Origin: Candidatus Saccharimonadota bacterium
Lineage (GTDB): Bacteria; Patescibacteriota; Saccharimonadia; Saccharimonadales; UBA4665
Direction of reading: 5' to 3'
Length of the DNA stretch: 38,955 nt
Assembly (NCBI GenBank): GCA_025927655.1
Contig: JAICKY010000007.1
Location: forward strand, 1 to 38,955
A model generated the notes under the pieces. That model was not told where the DNA came from, did not search any database, and worked only from the letters and a program-made list of their open reading frames with translations. This document shows, piece by piece, positions 16,870-26,226 of this stretch. The first letter of the stretch is position 1. Each line of letters opens with the position of its first letter. The position numbers were made by a program, and so were the translations under genes.

Positions 16870-19452
16870 TTAATGATGCGGGCCGATTATATGTATGGGG
16901 AGGTTTTCCTGTGTGGCATCCAGAATATGATTGGTTTTCATTTTCAGGGTTGTCTCAAACATACGGGACAGATCGTGCACGACAGGCAGTTCTTTGGTAA
17001 GCGGGGCGTACGGCACGAATTTTCTTTCTTTGAAGACGTAGAGAGCTTTTTCTTTTGGATGCAGTACAACTAGTTGGATCCACTCATTGGCGAACCATTC
17101 GTAGAGCGCGGGGTTTGCCCGTATAGTTTTTTTAACCACCTCGGGGTAGTGCTCGACGACCATCAGCAGCCGTACGGGATCATGTACCTCGATCATCTGT
17201 AGCGGAAGTCCGGACCGCAGGTCGCCGTCGCTGCTGTTTGCAACTCCCACCAACCCCATGACGTTATGGGGCAGCTTTGTGCCCGCGCCCAGCTTGTAGT
17301 TGTCCATCCGTGAAAAGAAATATTCCAGATTTATGCCTCCGCACACAACCCCCAGCGGAGCGAGCACATCACTCAATAGCGTGCCTTCCGGGTCGGTCGT
17401 ATAATCGTAAGAATTCAAAAATGCCCGGCGGTCCAGGAACAGACGTTTCGTAAGACTCCTTTTGCCTACGATACACAGCGCGTTGGTGCCATGTCCCAAT
17501 TCGGGCCGGGGCTCGTAGTAGGAAACCGAGCGCTTCTTTATGTCGTTGCGGATCTTCTTTATGTGCTGTTTTGTGCTTATGGACATAAATCTGCGGGATC
17601 GTTCTTTGGCATCCAGGTCCAGAGCATCTTCGAACAGCCGCTTATTTTTAGCATGCAACCAGCTGTTCTCTTCCGTCAGAGCTTTTTCATCGTAAAACCG
17701 GACTTCGTCAGCCGCCGTATCGTGCATGCCGCCTACGAATTGCGTGGCAAGAGGTATAGACAGGCCGCGTTTCTTCAGCAACTCCCGCACCGGCTGGTAG
17801 TTTGCCATCCAGGCGAAAACCCGGGCATTGACCAAGCCTGGCCGTCCGCTGCAGGCACCGCAATCGTGCGCACCATGATGAGGATTGTTGGCGCTGCTCG
17901 ATCCATGGCCTATAGCGTACACGAGCGGTGCAAAATCCCTGGTCATGCCAATGCACCGAAGAAATTTTTCTACGCGATCGGCCATTTCTGCAGTGGTAAA
18001 TCCTACTTGCAAGCCCTTTTCCTTGTCTTGCTCTCCGGTGTGCAGAATGGTCAGGTCTGCGTTCGGGTCCATATGGGAAAACGCGTCGGCAATCGCCGGG
18101 CTCATAGTGGGGTTTACCAGGTTGGCAACGAGCTTACCCAGTGCTGGGATGCCTAGCAGATACGAAAACAGAAAACCTCTGACCAGCTTGTGGGAGTGCT
18201 TGGTGTACATGATTTCTTTCGCGTGCACGGGCGAATCATCCCCGCTAACTTCTTTAATTAGATACTTGGGGGTAACCGGTCCAGGACACAGCTTGTCGTA
18301 AAATTTTGCGTGAGCCGGGCGAAAATAGAACTCCACGCCAAAAAACCCTGGCGCGCCGAACGTTTCGGAACGGTTGTCCAGGCTTTCTAAGTATGTTCGC
18401 AGGGAATATTCCCGTTCATCCAGGCAGAAGATAGACTGAAAGCTCTTTGTGGCCGTGTCCTCTGCGGCCGGCCTGGCGGGGAGCGTAAGCAGCAAGCCGG
18501 AAAGCGCGGTGTCGTAATAGCTCCACTCGAATGCATCCTGCCATATTTTGATAACTTCTTGCAGCTCGCTGTCCGGCTCGTCTGCGAACATATCTACCGG
18601 CGGCTGTGAAACGTTGCTTCCCAGCGGTTTCCATTCTTCTCCCAGGCTGCCCGTCAGCATATCGATCTCGAGCAAAAGCTCTAACATTATCATATCTTTC
18701 AGAGAAATTTTCTTTGGATACAAAAGCGATTCCGGCTTGTCCTCCAGGGTGGACACCATGCCCGACCACCCCTGGTGGCTAAACTGTTGGTCATACACGT
18801 ATTGTGCAAAGTATGCTTCTTTACCTTTACCCACCAGTATTTCCAGGAGTTTTGATATGGTACATGATTTGTCATAAAGAAGATCGCGCGCCTTTTTTGT
18901 TTTGAAAAAGCTTGCCATACTTAGGTCTTCCAGGCTACGCAGTGCATTTAGGAGGCCTTTGTCTTCGAAGGGAAACGGCGAAAGAGCGATACCTTGGTCA
19001 ATATAGCTACAGATAATGCGGAATAGGAGCGGTTGTACTGCATTATCCATATCGATGTGATATTGTCGCTTCCACTCGCTTCGCAGCTTTCCGGCGCGCG
19101 GCTCGAGGGTCCAGCTGTACATTTTGTGTAGAACCCTTAACTGCCACTCTTCGAAATCTTTGCTGCCTTTTCTGTCTTTTATTGTCCTGGCTAAGATTTC
19201 TGGAGTAATCCGGTTGATCCTGTACAGATCCCTATACTCGGTGAGCGAGAATGTAGTTTGGTATCCAAAAATTGCTGACGCTTTAAAGATCGCATCATAA
19301 AATTTCATATCTTGAAACGCGTGCAACGTGTTGTGATGTAAAAAATCCTTGAGCGGACCTTGGGTGGGCAAATAGTGCTTTAGCTCGTGCAACAAGTGTT
19401 GCTCATCGAAATGATGATCATGTTTTTGAGAGATAGTTGCGGTTGTATTCAT
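16870..19452 (-). CDS. dabA: DabA, zinc-dependent CO2-hydrating subunit (DUF2309/UPF0753)
   Basis: This 860-aa cytoplasmic protein resembles beta-carbonic anhydrase around its zinc site and captures CO2 as bicarbonate when coupled to DabB. The expected zinc ligands are all present: Cys343 and Asp345 in IFCLDERE, His516 in IGHGSSS, and Cys531 in HDCGAC. As I recall the Halothiobacillus DabA2 ligands (C351, D353, H524, C539), all four match with the same offset of 8 residues. A further CxxC-type Cys follows at 534. It is the first gene of the dabAB operon, with a leader of roughly 120 nt and no clear Shine-Dalgarno. The start at 19452 leaves a normal N terminus (Asp/His-rich, then HELKHYLPTQGPLKDF). 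Confidence 0.93.
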   Translation of the reverse strand: MNTTATISQKHDHHFDEQHLLHELKHYLPTQGPLKDFLHHNTLHAFQDMKFYDAIFKASAIFGYQTTFSLTEYRDLYRINRITPEILARTIKDRKGSKDFEEWQLRVLHKMYSWTLEPRAGKLRSEWKRQYHIDMDNAVQPLLFRIICSYIDQGIALSPFPFEDKGLLNALRSLEDLSMASFFKTKKARDLLYDKSCTISKLLEILVGKGKEAYFAQYVYDQQFSHQGWSGMVSTLEDKPESLLYPKKISLKDMIMLELLLEIDMLTGSLGEEWKPLGSNVSQPPVDMFADEPDSELQEVIKIWQDAFEWSYYDTALSGLLLTLPARPAAEDTATKSFQSIFCLDEREYSLRTYLESLDNRSETFGAPGFFGVEFYFRPAHAKFYDKLCPGPVTPKYLIKEVSGDDSPVHAKEIMYTKHSHKLVRGFLFSYLLGIPALGKLVANLVNPTMSPAIADAFSHMDPNADLTILHTGEQDKEKGLQVGFTTAEMADRVEKFLRCIGMTRDFAPLVYAIGHGSSSANNPHHGAHDCGACSGRPGLVNARVFAWMANYQPVRELLKKRGLSIPLATQFVGGMHDTAADEVRFYDEKALTEENSWLHAKNKRLFEDALDLDAKERSRRFMSISTKQHIKKIRNDIKKRSVSYYEPRPELGHGTNALCIVGKRSLTKRLFLDRRAFLNSYDYTTDPEGTLLSDVLAPLGVVCGGINLEYFFSRMDNYKLGAGTKLPHNVMGLVGVANSSDGDLRSGLPLQMIEVHDPVRLLMVVEHYPEVVKKTIRANPALYEWFANEWIQLVVLHPKEKALYVFKERKFVPYAPLTKELPVVHDLSRMFETTLKMKTNHILDATQENLPIHIIGPHH

Positions 19453-19612
19453 ACACGATTACCGGCAGTTCTGCTACCGATTAGATTAATTCAGATTTCA
19501 CCTTCAAGTGATGCACCGCGCCGAAGCAGTAAGAACACCCTTTTGTTTCAGGGAGGAGAAACCTCCAAATCCGTCAGCAACAATCATACGCCTGTCTCAA
19601 GATAAAAGTAAA
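19453..19612 (-). promoter_or_regulatory. Promoter and structured leader of dabAB
   Basis: On the minus strand TTTACT (19607-19612) and TATGAT (19583-19588) are spaced by 18 nt. Transcription from there gives a leader of about 120 nt before dabA. The leader contains several short hairpins: GGAGG/CCTCC, CCCT/AGGG, and one with CAC/GTG arms. No Shine-Dalgarno precedes the ATG. I match it to no riboswitch family I know. Confidence 0.4.
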
Positions 19613-19628
19613 GTTTTATTTTGCAGTT

Positions 19629-19664
19629 CGTGCTTCATCCGCAACTAGCTGCGGATGAAGCACG
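19629..19664. repeat. Perfect 15-bp inverted repeat between divergent dabA and amidohydrolase genes
   Basis: CGTGCTTCATCCGCA (19629-19643) and TGCGGATGAAGCACG (19650-19664) flank a 6-nt loop. There is no T-run on either side, so it is not an ordinary terminator. It lies upstream of both divergent promoters. It could be an operator, a cruciform or part of an untranslated RNA. The remaining parts of the 19453-19815 gap show only the two promoters. Confidence 0.6.
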
Positions 19665-19778
19665 GTAGCGCGTTCAAGCGCACCAGATCAGCTGATGCAG
19701 GCGAGGCGGTACGGATTTCTGGTCATACCCCACTAAGGAGCGTGATTACTGTTGGAATGTGAATGATTACTGGTCAAA

Positions 19779-19808
19779 AATTGCTTTTTTCTATAGAAAT
19801 GTTATTAT
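19779..19808 (+). promoter_or_regulatory. Promoter of the AstE/AspA-type gene
   Basis: A TTGCTT-like -35 and the extended -10 TGTTATTAT (TATTAT 19803-19808) are spaced by about 16 nt. The -10 ends 7 nt before the ATG at 19816. This supports the shorter start and predicts a leaderless mRNA. Confidence 0.55.
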
Positions 19809-19815
19809 TTTACAA

Positions 19816-20700
19816 ATGGCACGATTACATTTTGAAGCAGCCGACCAAGAGCAGGTGTGGATCGGTGATAGTGGCGAACCAGGCCCTACCGCCGTTATCC
19901 TGGGAGGTATACATGGTTCTGAAGTTTCAGGCGTGCAGGTAATCGATGGCCTGCGGCAAAGCCTGTCGGTCGATGCCGGCCGCGTAATCCTGGTCAAGGG
20001 CAATCCGCGCGCAATCGAGACAGGCATCCGTCAAACGGAGGTAAACCTAAATCGCCAGTTTCGCGAGTTAACATCCGAAGAACAGTTGCGCGACCCCAAA
20101 GACTTGCCTTATGAAGTCCGACGAGCCCAGGAACTGATGCCTGTTTTAGAACTCGGCGATAGTTCACTCGACATCCACGGTTATAGCCGTCCGGATGGTA
20201 CGCCATTTATCATTACCGAGCGCAACGGCTTTGCCGTCGCGCAATCTATTGGTGCACCTATTATTTCTTCGGGCTGGGCCGAAGCCGAACCTGGCGGTAC
20301 CGACGCATATATGTATGCATTGGGACGTATTGGCCTGTGCTACGAAGTGGGTTGGAACGGAGCACCCGAAGCAGGGCGCAAACGTGGCCTTGCGGCTGTG
20401 AGTCGTTTTTTGGGCACAAGCGGACTCATCGAGCTTACTGGTGCGCCGCTGGATGGCAAGCCACGCTACATCCAAACACTCCACGCTGTTATTGCTGGCG
20501 AACATGGGCTGGATATGAGCGGGGCTTACCATTCATTCGAACGGCTACAGCCAGGCGAGATAATAGCCTGGAACGGCGCAGAACCCATTTATGCCAAAGA
20601 GAATCAAGTGATTATCTTCCCGCCAGATGCCGACCATCTCCGTCAGGAACCAGGCGAAGAAGCCTTTAACCTAGGTCAGGAATTTGACCTGGCTGCATAA
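19816..20700 (+). CDS. Zinc-dependent amidohydrolase of the succinylglutamate desuccinylase/aspartoacylase family
   Basis: This 294-aa enzyme shows the M14-like AstE/AspA zinc site: GGIHGSE (His33, Glu36), then LNRQF, then LDIHG (His121), with the likely catalytic Glu177 in CYEVGW. Family members cleave an amide bond to a free amino acid, such as N-acetylaspartate or N-succinylglutamate. ATG 19816 is chosen over an upstream in-frame ATG at 19759, because the promoter lies between them and the extra 19 residues look unnatural. Its 3' end overlaps the convergent ATP-grasp gene by 25 nt. Two ATP-grasp ligases nearby suggest that it cleaves, edits or recycles their product; the substrate is unknown. 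Confidence 0.82.
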   Translation: MARLHFEAADQEQVWIGDSGEPGPTAVILGGIHGSEVSGVQVIDGLRQSLSVDAGRVILVKGNPRAIETGIRQTEVNLNRQFRELTSEEQLRDPKDLPYEVRRAQELMPVLELGDSSLDIHGYSRPDGTPFIITERNGFAVAQSIGAPIISSGWAEAEPGGTDAYMYALGRIGLCYEVGWNGAPEAGRKRGLAAVSRFLGTSGLIELTGAPLDGKPRYIQTLHAVIAGEHGLDMSGAYHSFERLQPGEIIAWNGAEPIYAKENQVIIFPPDADHLRQEPGEEAFNLGQEFDLAA

Positions 20701-21980
20701 TCCGTTTGTTGAACCGTAATAGTAACTAGCTCGCGGAGCCGGGCAACATCACGCTCCAGCTGCTCTGAATTTTCGTTGCTCAATATGGCATCGACGATAA
20801 GTTCGCCGCCGGCATCTGCAAACAGCGCCATATCGCCCGGCTTGGCGTGTGATTCGACAAACACAACACTCTCCAGTTTGCGGGCTTCCTCGACACCAGC
20901 AATTTCGGTGATGATGCCTTCTTCTTCGGCGTAAATATTGACACCCGCTGCGTGCTTAACTGGCTGAGCCGGAATTTCCGGTTCCAGACCGATGCGCACG
21001 GCCAGATCATTGTAATAATGATCGATATCGTAGGCTTCGCGATATAGCCCCTCGCGGTATCCGCCAATACGCGGACCAAGCTCTATAACTTTCCAGCCGT
21101 GCTCCGTCAGAAACATTTCAATATGTGCCGTCGAAGCACGTAGGTTCAAAGCACGCACAGCAGCCTCTGCAGTCCGATACGCTCCGGCTGTTTCCTCGTC
21201 TGACAGCGCCGTAGGAATAATGTGGCGATAGCTGTAAAAGCCAGGCAAGCCAACGGCATGAGCAGTAATCACTTTGACTGGCGGCAGGCAATAGAGCGTG
21301 CCGGTGGGATCCGCATAGGCATCCACCGAATACATATCACCTTGCATCATTTCCTCTACCAATACACTCGGCTGACCGGTGCCGTTTTCGCGTTCGTATA
21401 CTTCGTGTACAACTTCGAATGTGCGATCCAAGCAAGCTTCCAGCTCCGCCTGATCATTACAGCGGCTCACCAGTAGTGAAGCATACAAACCGTTCGGCTT
21501 CACAATAACAGGGAATTCAAACCCCTTAATAGTTTCCGTAAGCGTTGCAGGGTCATATTCCGTTAGTCGAACATATTTTGGCGTCAGATTTTCATCGTAC
21601 GCACTCAGCCGGTCACGCATCAGGATCTTTTCAGTAGACCAGAGCAAAGAAGATTCGGTCGGCAGGTTGATGTACGGCATGAACGGAATAGCCTTACGAA
21701 AGTCCTGTATCGCAGTCTCAAACCGGCAGGTTGCGGTCAGCAAACGATCGGTATACGGCTTGAGTGTACGCTGCAGTTCGTCGGGGTTGTCAAAGTCACA
21801 AATAACTTCCTTAAAGAAGCCGGTTTCGTCCTTTACCCGATGTTTGTTGTCTACGAAGTTTTTGTCCACGAGGGTGATACCCTGCAGGGGTCGTCCCAGC
21901 TTTTCGGACAATTTCTTAACAGCCGCCACCAAACCTGGTTCTACTTCACGGATTGATACTATGATGTCTCTTTCTGACAT
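20676..21980 (-). CDS. ATP-grasp ligase, carnosine synthase/amino-acid ligase-like
   Basis: This 434-aa protein belongs to the ATP-grasp family, which activates a carboxylate as acyl phosphate and joins it to an amine or similar group. Visible parts are the ATP-binding lysine strand FPVIVKPNGLYASLL, the hinge segment VLVEEMMQGDMYSVDAY, and the metal-binding residues Glu288 (HIEMF) and Glu300 (VIELGPRIGG). This pattern is close to stand-alone amino-acid ligases such as BacD or carnosine synthase, and differs from biosynthetic purine or carbamoyl-phosphate enzymes. A Shine-Dalgarno-like GAAAGG precedes the ATG. It is convergent with the AstE/AspA-type gene and divergent from a second ATP-grasp gene, with an operator-like palindrome between. 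Confidence 0.82.
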   Translation of the reverse strand: MSERDIIVSIREVEPGLVAAVKKLSEKLGRPLQGITLVDKNFVDNKHRVKDETGFFKEVICDFDNPDELQRTLKPYTDRLLTATCRFETAIQDFRKAIPFMPYINLPTESSLLWSTEKILMRDRLSAYDENLTPKYVRLTEYDPATLTETIKGFEFPVIVKPNGLYASLLVSRCNDQAELEACLDRTFEVVHEVYERENGTGQPSVLVEEMMQGDMYSVDAYADPTGTLYCLPPVKVITAHAVGLPGFYSYRHIIPTALSDEETAGAYRTAEAAVRALNLRASTAHIEMFLTEHGWKVIELGPRIGGYREGLYREAYDIDHYYNDLAVRIGLEPEIPAQPVKHAAGVNIYAEEEGIITEIAGVEEARKLESVVFVESHAKPGDMALFADAGGELIVDAILSNENSEQLERDVARLRELVTITVQQTDYAARSNS

Positions 21981-22079
21981 CGCCTGTAACCTTTCTATGC
22001 TACAAACGAAAGATGTTAAATGCCACTAGCATAAACACATCGTCCGTAGTACAATTATTAACCGTTGTGATATAAAGGT

Positions 22080-22105
22080 GTGATATATATCACCGGTATT
22101 ACATT
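22080..22105 (+). promoter_or_regulatory. Operator-like palindrome and -10 box of the second ATP-grasp gene
   Basis: GTGATATATATCAC at 22080-22093 is a perfect 14-bp palindrome; a partial copy (GTGATATA) occurs about 13 nt upstream. A -10-like TACATT (22100-22105) ends 9 nt before the ATG at 22115. The palindrome falls where the -35 and spacer would be, so a bound protein would block the promoter. A second TACAAT (22050-22055) lies further upstream. No regulator gene is adjacent. Confidence 0.45.
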
Positions 22106-22114
22106 GTAACATTT

Positions 22115-23434
22115 ATGCATACAATCCAATCCACTATTTTTTGGAAGACCGCGTTGTGGCGGGTTATGCCTGCAAAGCGTACATTATCGTATTATCTTCC
22201 TGCTGGCACTCAGTATTTTTATGGATATCCCGCCGGTGAAGATGCAGGTTTTGTTAATCTGGTACCTCCAGAGACAGAAGAATTGGTCGCAGTGCGGCCT
22301 TTTTGTTGCGCGGGCAAGGACGTATCCGTCATTAGTTTTGCTGCCACCGACCGTTCCTGCATTGGCCCAAAGCTAAGCCAGCAGCTAAGGCTACCCCGTA
22401 TAATTTCTAGACAAAATACGGTACTGCCTGCATCCATTGATGTCACTCTAAGGGGTAAGGAGCGGAACGACGCCATAAAGCAGGCGCTGCTTAAACACGT
22501 TAAGCCAGGGACTTTTATGATGGCCCAGCCGTACACTGATGCAGCGTTGGCTCATCTGTACCAAATCCCGCCGTCGCTCTCTTTTTGGCTCAACGACAAA
22601 CACAGTATGCCCGAATATATCAGCCCGGAGTTTCTGCCTAAGCGGCTAGGAGAATACGAAAGCGGACAGGCCTTCGTAGAACAGGCAGCAACGCTCCCAC
22701 TGCCGTTCGTAGCCAAGGCTTCGGCTTCCAGCTCGGGCGATGGCGTGTACATTTGCAGAACGCCGGCAGATGTCGAACGGTCAGCCAAAAAACTCGGGCA
22801 GCTCGAAATGACCGTTATCGTCGAACAATACATCGATGCGGTAAAAAACTACGGCGTACATTTTGGCATACCGGCTGACAGTAGTAAACCAATCGATATT
22901 ATCGGCGTTAACGAACAGCTGACTTCCCCCGAAGGACAATTCCTGGGTGGCGTCATCCGTTCCCAGGAACTGCCTGTAGAGCTAGTGGATGCCAGCCGCT
23001 ACCTGCGACATGAAGTACTGCCCTGGATCCGCAAAATGGGCTGGTACGGAATCGGTGGCTTTGACGTACTAATTGACAGTCAGGGTATGGCCTATTTTAT
23101 TGACTGCAACTTCCGGATGACAGGCATGTCGGCGTTTCACTTTATGGTCAGAAACGAGCGGCTGCATACTCCGCTTATCAGTTTTAGTGCCAGTTTTACC
23201 GGCACCCAAGCGGCTTTTGAACGAGCAGTACTGGCTCCGTTAGGGCCAGGTATCTGCCTCCGGCTCATTGCAGTAAGCCACCACGATGGCGTTTGGCGAT
23301 GCAACGGAGCGATATGTTACCAAAATCATGATAATGATTTACCAGTTGAAGCGATTGAACAGTTGCTCGGCCGCGGTTTAGAATCAGAGGCACTCACGCA
23401 GGTCGTTGAATCTGCAACGCAAAAGCAAATGTAG
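22115..23434 (+). CDS. ATP-grasp ligase, second and divergent type
   Basis: This 439-aa protein has a C-terminal ATP-grasp domain (about residues 180-350). The phosphate-binding LPFVAKASASSSGDGVYI strand, the hinge MTVIVEQYID, and the metal-binding pair Asp317 (GGFDVLID) and Asn332 (FIDCNFRMTG) are visible. The N-terminal 170 residues fit no family I recognise and may bind the acceptor. It differs clearly from the neighbouring ATP-grasp protein, so the two are not recent duplicates and probably catalyse successive ligations. It is transcribed divergently from that gene. Its 3' end faces atpC, with a weak CTAGCA/TGCTAG hairpin (23439-23463) between. Product unknown. Confidence 0.78.
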   Translation: MHTIQSTIFWKTALWRVMPAKRTLSYYLPAGTQYFYGYPAGEDAGFVNLVPPETEELVAVRPFCCAGKDVSVISFAATDRSCIGPKLSQQLRLPRIISRQNTVLPASIDVTLRGKERNDAIKQALLKHVKPGTFMMAQPYTDAALAHLYQIPPSLSFWLNDKHSMPEYISPEFLPKRLGEYESGQAFVEQAATLPLPFVAKASASSSGDGVYICRTPADVERSAKKLGQLEMTVIVEQYIDAVKNYGVHFGIPADSSKPIDIIGVNEQLTSPEGQFLGGVIRSQELPVELVDASRYLRHEVLPWIRKMGWYGIGGFDVLIDSQGMAYFIDCNFRMTGMSAFHFMVRNERLHTPLISFSASFTGTQAAFERAVLAPLGPGICLRLIAVSHHDGVWRCNGAICYQNHDNDLPVEAIEQLLGRGLESEALTQVVESATQKQM

Positions 23435-23459
23435 ATACTTCTAGCAACTTGTGCACATG

Positions 23460-23887
23460 CTAGTGTTTCTGGTGGCGTCGCTTCAGGCCTGCCACTTGCA
23501 GTCGGACCGCATGGCGATCAACTAACTGTTGGGCATGTTCCAGGCTGACTTCGTCTTTCGCTTCGGCCTTCAGTTTCTTGGCGCGCTCCATGGCGGCTTC
23601 AGCCTCGGCTTCGTTGATGTCGTCAGCATGGTCAGCTTCATCTACCAGCACGCGCAGCGTGTTGTTGCTGACTTCGATAACACCGCCGCTAATCGCAAAA
23701 TATTCACGATTCCTGTCAGCATCTCTCACGTCTTTACGTATGGCAATCACACCGTACTTGGCGACACTGACGAGCGGCATGTGGTCTTGCAATACACCAA
23801 TCTCACCATCCAGCGTTGGCAGGATGATTTCGTAGGCATCGCCATCGAACTTCGTACCGGTCAGGGCTACTAGCTGGAAGTGAATCA

Positions 23888-23888
<1 letters not shown>
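23460..23888 (-). CDS. atpC: ATP synthase F1 subunit epsilon
   Basis: This 142-aa central-stalk subunit has an N-terminal beta sandwich with the signature EIILPTLDGEIGVLQDHMPLVSV and a C-terminal helical hairpin rich in Ala, Glu and Lys. It couples rotation of gamma to the c-ring and can inhibit ATP hydrolysis. It begins with GTG, whose G is shared with the atpD stop (TAGTG), so translation is coupled. The tail ends in a short basic His-containing stretch (KRRHQKH). Last gene of the operon. Confidence 0.95.
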
Positions 23889-25345
<1,457 letters not shown>

Positions 25346-25348
25346 CTA

Positions 25349-26215
25349 TCAGCCATTAAGCGCCTCCGCACCACCGGTGATCTCGGCCAATTCCTGGGTG
25401 ATTGCCGCCTGGCGGGCTGTGTTTAGCTCCAACGTGTAATCATCTATCAGTTCCTTGGCGTTGTCGGTAGCGTTCTTCATGGCAACCATACGCATGGCGT
25501 GCTCACTGGCCAAGCTTTCCAGAACAGCCTGCCATAGCTGGGCCTCTATGAGCCGGATAGCCACCTGGTCCACAACTGTTTCAGCATCTGGTTCGAAGTT
25601 GCTGATAGCCTCGGTGCTGGCATCGGCCGCGAGAGCCTGAGCAGGCAATAGCTGCTGGCTTTGCGCTTCCTGGGAAACAGTGGACTTGAACTTCGTAAAT
25701 AAGATACGGACTTCGTCGGCAGATTCTGTTTTATATTGTTCGACAATAGTATTGAGCAGCGGACGGATGTCGTTCGCCGTTGGCTGATCGCCGTAGGAAG
25801 AATATGCAGCCAGCAGCTCCACGCCATGCAAGCGCCGCACAAACTGTGCACCGCGGCTACCGATAACAATCACACTGGTACGAATTTTAGCATCCTGATC
25901 TGCCTGCAAACCACGTGTCAGTTGTTTAAGCACATTGGCATTGTAGGCGCCGGCCAGGCCGCTGTTGCTGGTAACGACCACATACAGACGGGTTTTCACC
26001 GGACGCTTAGTGAACAGGGGCTGACGCTCCACTTCGCCGATACCGCTCAGGCGAGTCAACAGTTCGTTGGCTAGGTCCGCATAGGCACGGCTGCGCGTCG
26101 CGTACTCCTGCGCGCGGCGCAGTTTGCTAGCGCTCACTAGCTGCATCGCCTTGGTGATCTGACGCGTGTTCTTGATGGAGGTTATCCGTCGTTTGAGTAC
26201 AATTGTGCTCGCCAT
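25349..26215 (-). CDS. atpG: ATP synthase F1 subunit gamma
   Basis: This is the central rotating shaft, 288 aa. The N-terminal coiled-coil helix LKRRITSIKNTRQITKAMQLVSASKLRRAQ and the C-terminal helix RMVAMKNATDNAKELIDDYTLELN are both intact and carry the conserved contacts to alpha/beta. The internal SNSGLAGAYN matches the usual SDRGLCGxxN segment with the Asp replaced. No redox-regulatory insertion of the chloroplast type is present. It follows atpA by 11 nt. Confidence 0.96.
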   Translation of the reverse strand: MASTIVLKRRITSIKNTRQITKAMQLVSASKLRRAQEYATRSRAYADLANELLTRLSGIGEVERQPLFTKRPVKTRLYVVVTSNSGLAGAYNANVLKQLTRGLQADQDAKIRTSVIVIGSRGAQFVRRLHGVELLAAYSSYGDQPTANDIRPLLNTIVEQYKTESADEVRILFTKFKSTVSQEAQSQQLLPAQALAADASTEAISNFEPDAETVVDQVAIRLIEAQLWQAVLESLASEHAMRMVAMKNATDNAKELIDDYTLELNTARQAAITQELAEITGGAEALNG

Positions 26216-26226
26216 AGTGGATTAGC

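Noticed and set aside
17491-18156. Open frame of 221 codons on the plus strand opposite dabA
   Set aside because: It lies wholly inside dabA, whose zinc-site residues are conserved in the other frame; its translation shows no known motif and no promoter or ribosome-binding site supports it.
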